A stretch of 64,000 nt of DNA from Bin95 sp965220855 (lineage in GTDB: Bacteria > Pseudomonadota > Alphaproteobacteria > Bin95), in assembly GCA_965220855.1 (NCBI GenBank), contig CBDCQY010000001.1:1240001-1304000 (forward strand), read 5' to 3'. Shown here in pieces: positions 1-7,267 of this stretch. Both the position numbers and the translations under genes were made by a program. The notes beneath the pieces are model-generated. The model worked only from the letters and a program-made list of their open reading frames with translations. It ran no database searches and was not told the DNA's origin. Within the stretch, counting starts at the first letter, position 1. Each line of letters begins with the position of its first letter.

Positions 1-119
1 AGCTCGCGGTTCTCATCGACGGTGAATACGGGCTCGTGGCAGACCGTGCGATGGCGGATGCCGAGCGCGTCGAGCCGCGCGAACAGCGCCTCGGGGCTCG
101 TGGGCAGGGCCTCCGTCAC
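1..119 (-). CDS. ProX/YbaK-type prolyl-tRNA editing protein, N-terminal part (runs off the window edge)
   Basis: Only the first 39 codons lie in the window. The reading begins V-T-E-A-L-P-T-S-P-E-A-L-F-A-R-L-D-A-L-G and continues with T-V-C-H-E-P-V-F-T-V-D-E. This pattern of a short helix, a T-V-x-H-x-P-V-F-T-V strand and an acidic stretch is typical of the start of free-standing ProX/PrdX proteins, which deacylate mischarged Ala-tRNA(Pro). The GTG start at 119 overlaps the TGA of the upstream MmgE/PrpD gene as GTGA, so the two are probably co-translated. The family call rests on this N-terminus only; the catalytic part is outside the window. Confidence 0.65.
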   Translation of the reverse strand, partial: MTEALPTSPEALFARLDALGIRHRTVCHEPVFTVDENRE

Positions 120-1528
120 GCCCGGCCCGCAGCCGCCGCCAGCGCCGCCGCATCGTGGCGCGGCAGGGCGAGGGCGAGCGCCTTCAGCCGCGCCGCCGCC
201 GCCTCCCCGATCGCCTCTCCGGCGAGCGTGTCGAACTTGGCGAGCAGCGCCGCCTCGCGGCCCGGATGGCCGGGCGCGCCCGAAGGGTTGCCCGTCTCGG
301 CGCGCTCGACCCGGCCGTCCGCCCCGCGAATCTCGACCCAGCCCGGATAGCTGGCCGGATAGAGCGCATCCAGCGCGGGGTCGGGCGCGAGTTCGATGCG
401 CTCCGCGAGCGCCAGCAGTTCGGGGTCCGAAAGGCGCGCGTCCGCATATTGGGCCGGCAGCGCGTCGCCGTCCGTCAGCGCGGCGGCGATGGTGTAGCGC
501 GCGCTCATCTGCGCGTTCAGCGCCGTGCCGGGCCGGTAGTCGAAGCCGCATTGCACATCCACCACCCGGGGCAGCCCGGCGCGCACGGCTTCCTCCGCGC
601 CCGGCGGGCGCGCCAGCCGGCGGCGCAACTCCCGCGCGGCATCGACATAGGCGTGCAGCGAGCCGCAGCAGGAATAGGGCTTGAAATAGGTCTGCTCGAC
701 CGCCCACTCGGCGCCCAGGCCCTCCAGCAGCCGTTCCGGCTCCGGCGCATCGGAGAAGGCGCGGAGGAAACCGCCATCCTCGACCTCCAGCACGCTCGCC
801 GGCCCGGTGAAGCCGAGCGCCGCGAGCTCCGCCGCCATCACCCCGGCCTGGGCGGCCCGTCCGGGATGCAGGCGCTTGCTCATCGCGCCGTCGGCGTTGA
901 AGGCGAACAGGCCGGAGCCTTGCGTGGCGCCGAGCCCGAGCGCCCAGGCGGTCTTCTCCTCGTCGAGGCCGAGCAGCACCGCGCCCGCCGCCGCCGCGCC
1001 GAGCGGACCGCAGACGCCGGTGAGATGCCAGCCGCGCAGCCGGGCGGTGTTCGGCTCCAGCGCGCGGGAGGCGCGCACCATGACCTCGTAGCCGGCCACG
1101 GTCGCGGTTTCGAGCAGGGCGCCATCGGCTCCGATGCGCTCCGCCAGCGCGACCGCCGCCGGGATCACCGCCGCGCCCGGATGCAGCTTGGCGATGAAAT
1201 CGTCGAGCTCGAAGGCGTGGGCCGCAACGCCGTTGGCGAGCGCGGCGTCGGCCGCGCGCAGCGAGGGCCGCGCCTCGCCCCAGACCGTGGCGAGGCCGGT
1301 TCCCTCCGCGTCCGGCCCCTGGCGCGCCCAGGCCAGCGTCATCTGCGCCCAGGGCTCGCTCCGTCCCTGCAGGGCCGCGCCCAGCGTGTCCAGCAGCGCG
1401 AGCCGTGCGGCGCGCCGCGCGCTCTCCGGCAGCCCGTCGGCCCGCAGGCCCGCAAGCCAGCGCGCCAGTTCCGACGTAAGCGCCGGGGTTTCGCCTCGGT
1501 CGAGCGGCATGGGCGCGAGCCTCCCCAA
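116..1528 (-). CDS. MmgE/PrpD family protein
   Basis: A 470-residue protein, the normal length for the MmgE/PrpD family, which includes 2-methylcitrate dehydratase and cis-aconitate decarboxylase. Family hallmarks visible are an N-terminal helical domain with R-x-A-L-L-D-T-L-G, the A-H-A-F-E-L-D-D-F motif near residue 103 carrying the Asp pair of the active site, a K-R-L-H-P-G-R-A-A-Q-A-G segment near residue 217, and the K-P-Y-S-C-C-G-S-L-H motif near residue 283. The substrate cannot be read from the sequence; the divergent CoA-transferase gene suggests a small organic acid. ATG at 1510 is an alternative start that would remove six residues. It overlaps the ProX-like gene downstream by four bases. 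Confidence 0.85.
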   Translation of the reverse strand: MGRLAPMPLDRGETPALTSELARWLAGLRADGLPESARRAARLALLDTLGAALQGRSEPWAQMTLAWARQGPDAEGTGLATVWGEARPSLRAADAALANGVAAHAFELDDFIAKLHPGAAVIPAAVALAERIGADGALLETATVAGYEVMVRASRALEPNTARLRGWHLTGVCGPLGAAAAGAVLLGLDEEKTAWALGLGATQGSGLFAFNADGAMSKRLHPGRAAQAGVMAAELAALGFTGPASVLEVEDGGFLRAFSDAPEPERLLEGLGAEWAVEQTYFKPYSCCGSLHAYVDAARELRRRLARPPGAEEAVRAGLPRVVDVQCGFDYRPGTALNAQMSARYTIAAALTDGDALPAQYADARLSDPELLALAERIELAPDPALDALYPASYPGWVEIRGADGRVERAETGNPSGAPGHPGREAALLAKFDTLAGEAIGEAAAARLKALALALPRHDAAALAAAAGRA

Positions 1529-1657
1529 AACATGGCGACGCGGCGCTTACGGGGGGTTCCCATGGCCGCGCGTCGCGGGAAGAATGCCGGAAGGACGCTT
1601 GGCCCGCAAATCGGCCGGGCGCTGTCGAGGCGGGTTTCGCAAAGGGAGACCGCGAGG

Positions 1658-2854
1658 ATGCCGGGTCCGTTCCACGGCCTGCGGGCGATCGACCTCACCA
1701 CCGTGATCGTCGGCCCCTACACCAGCCAGTTCCTGGGCGATCTGGGGGCGGATGTGATCAAGGTCGAGGCGCCCGAGGGCGATTTGTCGCGCCTGGTCGG
1801 CCCGCATCGCAATCCCGGCATGACCTCGCACTGGATGCAGGTGAACCGCAACAAGCGCGGCGTGGTGCTGGACCTGAAGACCGAGGGCGGCGAGGAAGCC
1901 ATGCGCCGCCTGGTCGAGACGGCCGACATTTTCGTCCACAATATGCGCCCGGAGCCGCTGGCGCGCCTCGGCTTCGACTATGCGAGCGTCGCCGCACTGC
2001 GTCCCGACATCGTGTTCTGCAATATCTGGGGGTTCGGGCGGGGCGGCCCCTATGCCGGGCGGGCGGCGTTCGACGATGTGATCCAGGCCGGCTCCGGCCT
2101 CGCGGCGCTGGAAGGCTTCGCCACCGGCGAGGCGAAATACGTCCCGATGCTGATCGCCGACAAGACCACCGCGCTGTTCGCGGCGCTCGCGATCTCCGGC
2201 GCGCTCTATCACCGGCTCGCGACGGGCGAGGGCCAGGAGGTCGAGGTGCCGATGTTCGAGAGCATGACCGGCTTCACCATGCTGGAGCATCTCTGGGGCG
2301 AGAGCTTCGCGCCGGCGCTCGGCCGGGTCGGCTCCGAGCGCCACGCCACGCCGAAGCGCCGGCCGATGGCGACCCGCGACGGCTATATCTGCGTGCTGGC
2401 CACGTCGGACAGGCACTGGCGCGCGGTGCTGGAGGTCGCCGGGCGGTCTGAGCTGATCGACGATCCGCGCTACGCCACGCGCCGGGCGCGGTTCGCGCAC
2501 CGGGACGAGATCGGCGCCGAGCTCGAAAGCTGGGTGCGCGAGAAGACCACCGAGGAGTGGTCGCGCCCGCTGGTCGCGGCCGGCGTGCCCTGTATGCCGA
2601 TCGCCAGTCTGGAGCAGGTGGTGGCCGACCCGCATCTGGAGGCCGTCGGCTTCTGGCATGAGATCGACCACCCGACCGAGGGCCGCATCCGGTTGATGAA
2701 GCCTCCGTTCGCCCTGGCGGCGTCGCCCGCCGCCATTCGCCGTCCGCCGCCGCGCCTGGGCGAGCACACGCGCGAGATCCTGTCCGAACTCGGCTATGAC
2801 GCGCCGGCGATCGAGGCGCTGCTGGCCTCGGGCGCGGCCATGGGGGAGCCATGA
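1658..2854 (+). CDS. CaiB/BaiF family (class III) CoA-transferase
   Basis: A 398-residue member of the family III CoA-transferases, which move CoA between carboxylic acids through an aspartyl-CoA thioester. It opens with G-L-R-A-I-D-L-T, followed by G-D-L-G-A-D-V-I-K-V-E-A-P near residues 27-39 and N-R-N-K-R-G near 63-68. The catalytic Asp is most likely Asp139 in A-F-D-D-V-I-Q-A. The start at 1658 was chosen because homology begins with M-P-G-P-F and the open frame further upstream is antisense to the MmgE gene. The ATG of the next gene overlaps its TGA. The acid pair used is unknown; similar proteins serve as formyl-, carnitinyl- or dicarboxyl-CoA transferases. Confidence 0.9.
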   Translation: MPGPFHGLRAIDLTTVIVGPYTSQFLGDLGADVIKVEAPEGDLSRLVGPHRNPGMTSHWMQVNRNKRGVVLDLKTEGGEEAMRRLVETADIFVHNMRPEPLARLGFDYASVAALRPDIVFCNIWGFGRGGPYAGRAAFDDVIQAGSGLAALEGFATGEAKYVPMLIADKTTALFAALAISGALYHRLATGEGQEVEVPMFESMTGFTMLEHLWGESFAPALGRVGSERHATPKRRPMATRDGYICVLATSDRHWRAVLEVAGRSELIDDPRYATRRARFAHRDEIGAELESWVREKTTEEWSRPLVAAGVPCMPIASLEQVVADPHLEAVGFWHEIDHPTEGRIRLMKPPFALAASPAAIRRPPPRLGEHTREILSELGYDAPAIEALLASGAAMGEP

Positions 2855-3411
2855 TCCTGCCGGTTCCAGCAGGTCATCTGGCGGCCGTCGTGACGGAGCT
2901 GGAGATGACCGCGCCGCCCGACCGGCCGGGCCCGGCGATGGCGCTCCGGCGCGACCCCCGCCCGGACCTCGCGCGCTATCTCGCCTTCTATCGCGAGATC
3001 GGCGAGGACTGGCTCTGGTATTCGCGCCTCGGGCTCTCCGACGCGGCGCTGGCCGAAATCCTCCACGACCCGAAGGTGGAAGTGCATGTGGGCGCGAACA
3101 GGGAAGGGCTGGTGGAGCTGGACTTCCGCCGCGACGGCGTCTGCAGCATCACCTTTTTCGGCCTGGTCCCGTCGCGCATCGGGCGCGGCGACGGGCGCCG
3201 GATGATGACGGCGGCGCTGGCGCTCGCCTGGCGCGAGGGCGTCGGCAAGGTCCGGCTGCAAACCTGCACGCTCGACCATCCCGGAGCGCTCGGCTTCTAT
3301 CTGCGTTGCGGCTTCCGGGCCGTCGCCCGGCGGGTCGAGATCGCGCCCGACCCGCGCCTCGACGGGCCGATGGGGCCGGATGTCGCCCCCCATCACCCGC
3401 TGATCCGGTGA
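2851..3411 (+). CDS. GNAT family N-acetyltransferase, copy 1
   Basis: A 186-residue protein whose C-terminal half carries the GNAT acetyl-CoA site: strand F-F-G-L-V-P followed by the pyrophosphate loop R-I-G-R-G-D-G-R-R-M near residues 110-120, then a helix rich in Ala and a L-D-H-P-x-A-L-G-F-Y motif near 147-156, the usual GNAT motif B. The acceptor substrate is not known. It starts as ATGA over the CoA-transferase stop, so the two are in one operon. A paralogue about 80 percent identical by eye and of the same 186-residue length follows at 3498, separated by a scar of the downstream SDR gene. Confidence 0.85.
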   Translation: MILPVPAGHLAAVVTELEMTAPPDRPGPAMALRRDPRPDLARYLAFYREIGEDWLWYSRLGLSDAALAEILHDPKVEVHVGANREGLVELDFRRDGVCSITFFGLVPSRIGRGDGRRMMTAALALAWREGVGKVRLQTCTLDHPGALGFYLRCGFRAVARRVEIAPDPRLDGPMGPDVAPHHPLIR

Positions 3412-3441
3412 GCGCGGAATTCGAAGCGAGAGGCGAGAGAC

Positions 3442-3474
3442 ATGCAGACATCCATGGCGGCATCCGGCCGATGA
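3442..3474 (+). pseudogene. Remnant of the 5' end of the downstream SDR gene at a duplication junction
   Basis: Between the two GNAT genes lies a ten-codon open frame reading M-Q-T-S-M-A-A-S-G-R followed by TGA. The true SDR gene at 4093 begins M-Q-I-S-M-A-G-R-T-A. The upstream leaders also match: GAGAGACATGCAGA precedes both starts, after 30 bases of spacer from the first GNAT stop and 34 bases from the second. This is what a tandem duplication covering the GNAT gene plus the first bases of the SDR gene would leave. It is unlikely to be a functional peptide. Confidence 0.75.
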
Positions 3475-3497
3475 CGCCTGCGCATGGCGGAAACAAG

Positions 3498-4058
3498 ATG
3501 CTGCCCGTTCCGCCGGGCCATGTGGCGGCGATCGTCACCGACCTGGAGATGACCGCGCCGCCCGCCCGTCCGGGGCCGGCGCTGGCGCTTCGGCATGTCC
3601 GCAGCCCGGACCTGGACCGTTATCGCGCCCTCTATCGCGAGATCGGCGAGCACTGGCTCTGGTTCTCGCGCCTCGGGCTCTCCGATGCGGCGCTGGCCGA
3701 AATCCTCCGCGACCCTGAGGTGGAAGTGCATGTGGGCGCGAAGGGCGAGGGGCTGGTGGAGCTGGACTTCCGCCGGGCCGGCCTCTGCGAGATCGCCTTT
3801 TTCGGCCTGGTGCCGTCGCGCATCGGGCGGGGCGACGGACGCCGGATGATGGCGGCGGCCCTGGCGCTCGCCTGGCGCGAGGGCGTCGGCAAGGTCTGGC
3901 TGCACACCTGCACGCTCGACCACCCGAGCGCGCTCGGCTTCTATCTGGCCTCCGGCTTCCGGGCCGTCGCCCGGCGGATCGAGATCGCGCCCGACCCGCG
4001 CCTGGACGGCGGGCCGCTCGGGCCGGACGCCGCCGCACACCACCCCGTCATTCCGTGA
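3498..4058 (+). CDS. GNAT family N-acetyltransferase, copy 2
   Basis: Tandem paralogue of the gene at 2851, also 186 residues when started at the ATG matching copy 1 (M-L-P-V-P-P-G-H against M-I-L-P-V-P-A-G-H). An earlier in-frame ATG at 3471 would add nine residues with no counterpart in copy 1; it directly overlaps the stop of the SDR remnant. The acetyl-CoA loop R-I-G-R-G-D-G-R-R-M and the motif L-D-H-P-S-A-L-G-F-Y are intact. Changes between the copies are scattered and mostly conservative, with a one-residue gap at each end, so both copies look functional. The substrate is unknown. Confidence 0.85.
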   Translation: MLPVPPGHVAAIVTDLEMTAPPARPGPALALRHVRSPDLDRYRALYREIGEHWLWFSRLGLSDAALAEILRDPEVEVHVGAKGEGLVELDFRRAGLCEIAFFGLVPSRIGRGDGRRMMAAALALAWREGVGKVWLHTCTLDHPSALGFYLASGFRAVARRIEIAPDPRLDGGPLGPDAAAHHPVIP

Positions 4059-4092
4059 CGGCGGATTTTCCGAAGAGAGAGGAACGAGAGAC

Positions 4093-4881
4093 ATGCAGAT
4101 ATCCATGGCCGGGCGCACGGCGCTGATCACCGGCGGCAGCGAAGGAATGGGTCGGGCGATGGCGCTCAAATTCGCCCAGGCCGGCGCATCGGTGGCGGTC
4201 GCCGCCCGCCGGCAGGGGCCGCTGGACGAGGCGCTGGCGGCCATCGAGGCGGTTGCGCCCGGCCGCGGCGCGGCCTTCTCCGCCGATGTGAGCCGGGCGG
4301 AGGATTGCGAGCGGCTCTATCGCGCGGCGACGGAGCGCTTCGGCGCGGTCGATGTGCTGGTCAACAATGCCGGGACCTCGCAGACCGGCAAGTTCGAGGA
4401 GATCGACGACGCGACCTGGCAGGGCGATCTCGACCTCAAGCTGTTCGCCGCCATCCGCCTCTCGCGCCTGGCGCTGCCGGACATGAAGGCGCGCGGCTGG
4501 GGCCGGATCGTCAATGTGCTGAATGTGGGCGCGAAAGCGCCGCAGGCCGGCAGCGCGCCGACCGCGGTCTCGCGCGCCGCCGGCATGGCGCTGACCAAGG
4601 TGCTGGCCGGCGAGGGCGCCCCGCATGGCGTTCTCGTCAACGCGCTGCTGACCGGCTATATCCGCTCCGAGCAGTGGACCCGGCGCCACGCCGCGACCGC
4701 GCCCGAGCGCGATTTCGACGAATGGCTGGGCGAGATGGCGAGTCGTCTGTCGGTGCCGGTCGGGCGCTTCGGCGAGGCGGAGGAGTTCGCCAATATCGCC
4801 TGCTTCCTCGCTTCCGACGCCGGCTCCTACATCACGGGCACGGCGATCAATGTCGATGGCAACCGCAGCCCGGTCGTTTAG
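4093..4881 (+). CDS. SDR-family protein lacking the canonical catalytic Tyr and Lys
   Basis: A 262-residue short-chain dehydrogenase/reductase fold protein. The dinucleotide-binding motif T-G-G-S-E-G-M-G (residues 13-20) and the N-N-A-G motif (91-94) are intact, and the end reads like other classical SDRs (S-Y-I-T-G-T-A-I-N-V-D-G). The active site is unusual: the YxxxK position is occupied by T157-A-V-S-R161, and the strand that usually carries the catalytic Ser reads V-N-V-L-N-V-G. It may bind a cofactor but use a different mechanism, or not catalyse a redox reaction. It sits downstream of the duplicated GNAT genes, and its TAG stop is the first base triplet of a large palindromic element. 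Confidence 0.85.
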   Translation: MQISMAGRTALITGGSEGMGRAMALKFAQAGASVAVAARRQGPLDEALAAIEAVAPGRGAAFSADVSRAEDCERLYRAATERFGAVDVLVNNAGTSQTGKFEEIDDATWQGDLDLKLFAAIRLSRLALPDMKARGWGRIVNVLNVGAKAPQAGSAPTAVSRAAGMALTKVLAGEGAPHGVLVNALLTGYIRSEQWTRRHAATAPERDFDEWLGEMASRLSVPVGRFGEAEEFANIACFLASDAGSYITGTAINVDGNRSPVV

Positions 4882-5148
4882 CCCGCCTTTCTCACGACAG
4901 CCACGGCCTGCGTCGCGCCCAGGCGTTCGATCCGCAAGGCGCGGGCCGAAGGGCGTAGCAGGAACTACGGTCGAGGCCCGTAACGCTGCGGGCGGGCGCC
5001 TGGGCGCGACCCGGAGGGCGGCGCTGTCGGGCCGGCAGGGTGCGTCGAGCGGCTTGCCCGATGTCCCCGCATCGCGCGGCGCCGCTCTCCTGCCCTGCCG
5101 GCCCGACAGCGCCGCGCAGGCCATGGCTGTCGTGAGAAATGCGGGCTA
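4879..5148. repeat. 270-bp nested palindromic element with three-way-junction architecture
   Basis: The outer arms 4879-4912 and 5115-5148 are reverse complements over 34 bp with two mismatches. Inside lie two further hairpins that abut the outer stem: arms 4912-4925 and 4997-5010 (14 bp, perfect) and arms 5019-5040 and 5093-5114 (22 bp, perfect). The second hairpin has inner stems at 5047-5053 with 5081-5087. A single strand would fold into an outer stem with two long side arms. No transposase or other gene is inside, and weak open frames crossing it are not convincing. The element begins at the SDR stop codon and ends just before the rpsB promoter region, so it may also act as a terminator. 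It fills the only gap longer than 300 bases in the window. The rest of that gap, 5149-5296, is the rpsB leader. Confidence 0.85.
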
Positions 5149-5162
5149 GTCGCGTGGGCGGC

Positions 5163-5191
5163 TTGCATTTGCCGGGGCGAGCGTCTAGGTA
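5163..5191 (+). promoter_or_regulatory. Candidate sigma-70-type promoter of the rpsB operon
   Basis: TTGCAT at 5163-5168 and TAGGTA at 5186-5191 are separated by 17 bp and lie about 100 bases before the rpsB start. The boxes are only partial matches to TTGACA and TATAAT, but position and spacing fit, and no other candidate is seen after the palindromic element. Confidence 0.35.
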
Positions 5192-5205
5192 GCCGCCACT
5201 TCGCT

Positions 5206-5262
5206 CGCGGGCTGCGGCGCTTCCGCCGATCCGGTTCCTTCCACGGAAGGCGACGGCCCGCG
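5206..5262 (+). promoter_or_regulatory. Structured 5' leader of rpsB
   Basis: The arms CGCGGGC (5206-5212) and GCCCGCG (5256-5262) can pair and enclose a second hairpin, CCTTCC (5237-5242) with GGAAGG (5245-5250). S2 is known to repress its own mRNA in several bacteria, so this could be an autoregulatory structure; that role is inference from position only. Confidence 0.35.
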
Positions 5263-5296
5263 ACAGGACAAACCGGAACGTGAGAAAGGCAAGCCC

Positions 5297-6274
5297 ATGG
5301 CCGTGCCCACCTTCACCATGCGCCAGCTGCTGGAGGCCGGGGTCCATTTCGGACATCACACCCGGCGCTGGAACCCGCGCATGAGTCCCTACATTTTCGG
5401 CATTCGCAACGGCGTCCACATCATGGACCTGCAGCAGACCGTGCCGCTGCTCTACCGGGCGCTGGAGGCCGTCTCCGCCGCCGTCGGGCAGGGCGGCAGG
5501 GTGCTGTTCGTCGGCACCAAGCGCCAGGCCCAGGAGATCGTGGCCGAGGCGGCGCGCCAGAGCGGGCAGTATTTCGTCAACCATCGCTGGCTCGGCGGCA
5601 TGCTGACCAACTGGAAGACGATCTCGAACTCCATCGGTCGGCTGCGCAAGCTGGAGGAGCAGCTGGAGGAAGACAATGTCGGCCTCACCAAGAAGGAGTT
5701 CCTGCAGCTGCAGCGCGAGCGCGACAAGCTGGAGCGCACGCTCGGCGGCATCAAGGAAATGGCCGGCCTGCCGGACATCCTGTTCGTAATCGACACCAAC
5801 AAGGAGCATATCGCCATCGCCGAGGCGCGGAAGCTCGGCATTCCCGTCGTCGCCGTGCTGGACAGCAACTCCGACCCCGAGGGGATCGAGTTTCCGGTGC
5901 CGGGCAATGACGACGCGATTCGCGCGATCTCGCTCTATTGCGAGCTGGTGACCGGCGCGGTGCTGGACGGCATCGAGCGCGAGATGACCGCCACCGGCCA
6001 GGATGTAGGCGAGCTGGAGACCGCGCCGCAGGAGCCGACGGTCGAGGCGGAGGCGCCGGCGGAAGCCGAGCCGGCGGCCGCCGAGGCTGAGCCGGCGGCG
6101 GCCGAGGCCGAACCGGCGGCGGAAGCCGAGCCGGCCGCCGAGGCCGAGCCGGCGGCCGAGGTCGAGCCGGCTGCCGAGGCCGAGCCGGCGGTTGAAGAGC
6201 CGGCGGCGGTTGAGGCCGGACCGGAGGCCGAGGCTGAGGAGCCGAAGGCCGAGAGCGAGCCGGCGGCCGGCTGA
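5297..6274 (+). CDS. rpsB: 30S ribosomal protein S2 with long acidic Ala/Glu/Pro-rich tail
   Basis: The first roughly 230 residues are a complete S2: M-R-Q-L-L-E-A-G-V-H-F-G-H near the start, W-N-P-R-M, F-V-G-T-K-R-Q-A, H-R-W-L-G-G-M-L-T-N and the C-terminal I-P-V-V-A-V-L-D-S-N. S2 lies on the back of the 30S subunit between head and body. The protein is 325 residues, against about 240 for typical S2, because of a tail from about residue 231 to the end made largely of repeated E-A-E-P-A-A units. Extended acidic S2 tails occur in some alphaproteobacteria. It heads the conserved operon with tsf, which follows after 38 bases. Confidence 0.98.
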   Translation: MAVPTFTMRQLLEAGVHFGHHTRRWNPRMSPYIFGIRNGVHIMDLQQTVPLLYRALEAVSAAVGQGGRVLFVGTKRQAQEIVAEAARQSGQYFVNHRWLGGMLTNWKTISNSIGRLRKLEEQLEEDNVGLTKKEFLQLQRERDKLERTLGGIKEMAGLPDILFVIDTNKEHIAIAEARKLGIPVVAVLDSNSDPEGIEFPVPGNDDAIRAISLYCELVTGAVLDGIEREMTATGQDVGELETAPQEPTVEAEAPAEAEPAAAEAEPAAAEAEPAAEAEPAAEAEPAAEVEPAAEAEPAVEEPAAVEAGPEAEAEEPKAESEPAAG

Positions 6275-6312
6275 CGCGACACCAAGACTTACCGCAGGAA
6301 AGGCGAAACTCG

Positions 6313-7233
6313 ATGGCTCAGGTGACGGCGGCGCTGGTCAAGGATCTGCGCGAGCGGACCGGCGCGGGCATGATGGATTGCAAGAAGGCGCTGACCGAGA
6401 GCGGCGCCGATGTCGAACAGGCGATCGACTGGCTGCGCAAGAAGGGGCTGGCGGCCGCGCAGAAGAAGGCCGGGCGCACCGCCGCCGAGGGTCTGGTCGG
6501 CATGGCGCTGGCCGAGGGCCGGGGCGCGCTCGTGGAGCTGAACGCCGAGACCGACTTCGTGGCCCGCAACGAAGGCTTCCAGGCGGCCGTCGCCGATCTG
6601 GCGGCGCTGGGCCTCGAGGTCGAAGGCGGCCTGGACGCCCTCAAGGCGGCGAAGATCGGCGGCGACAGCGTCGAGGCCTATGTCACGGGGCTGATCGCGA
6701 CCGTCGGCGAGAATATGGAGTTGCGCCGCTACGCCACGCTCGAGGTCGGCGAGGGCGTCGTCGCCGGCTACATGCACGGCGCGGCGGCGCCGGGCCTCGG
6801 CAAGATCGGCGTGCTGGTGGGGCTGGAATCCGCCGGCGACCCGGAGCAGCTGGCGGCGCTCGGCAAGCGTCTCGCCATGCATGTCGCGTCCGCCTCGCCG
6901 CGCTGGGTCGCCCGCGAGGATGTCGAGGCGGCGACGGTCGAGCGCGAGCGCGCCGTGCTGGTCGATCAGGCCAGGGCGTCGGGCCGCCCGGAGAATGTCA
7001 TCGGCAAGATGGTCGAGGGGCGGCTGCGCAAATATTTCGAGGAGGTCGTGCTGCTGGAGCAGGCCTTCATCATGGATACCGACAAGTCGGTCGGCAAGGT
7101 GCTGGAAGAGGCGGCGGCGGAGGTCGGCGCGCCGGTCCGCTGCTCCGGCTTCGCGCGCTTCGCGCTCGGCGAGGGCGTCGAGCGCGAAGAGAAGGACTTT
7201 GCCGCCGAGGTCGCCGAGACGCTCCGGGATTGA
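6313..7233 (+). CDS. tsf: Elongation factor Ts
   Basis: A 306-residue EF-Ts, the guanine-nucleotide exchange factor that regenerates EF-Tu-GTP. The N-terminal UBA-like module begins V-T-A-A-L-V-K-D-L-R-E-R-T-G-A-G-M-M-D-C-K, and the core contains the T-D-F-V-A-R-N motif (around residue 80) that contacts EF-Tu. Length and domain order are normal for proteobacteria. It follows rpsB in the usual order, with a GCAGGAAAGG ribosome-binding region upstream, and precedes pyrH. Confidence 0.98.
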   Translation: MAQVTAALVKDLRERTGAGMMDCKKALTESGADVEQAIDWLRKKGLAAAQKKAGRTAAEGLVGMALAEGRGALVELNAETDFVARNEGFQAAVADLAALGLEVEGGLDALKAAKIGGDSVEAYVTGLIATVGENMELRRYATLEVGEGVVAGYMHGAAAPGLGKIGVLVGLESAGDPEQLAALGKRLAMHVASASPRWVAREDVEAATVERERAVLVDQARASGRPENVIGKMVEGRLRKYFEEVVLLEQAFIMDTDKSVGKVLEEAAAEVGAPVRCSGFARFALGEGVEREEKDFAAEVAETLRD

Positions 7234-7267
7234 GCCGGCGTCCGGCCCGGTGAGCGATGGGGAGGCC

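Noticed and set aside
2851..4058. The two GNAT genes as an assembly artefact
   Set aside because: The copies differ at many scattered positions along their length, so they cannot be one sequence assembled twice.
6043..6200. Repeated GCCGAGCCGGCGGCC-type units as a possible repeat array
   Set aside because: They are codon repeats of the S2 tail within one frame, without spacers, not a CRISPR or tandem-repeat locus.
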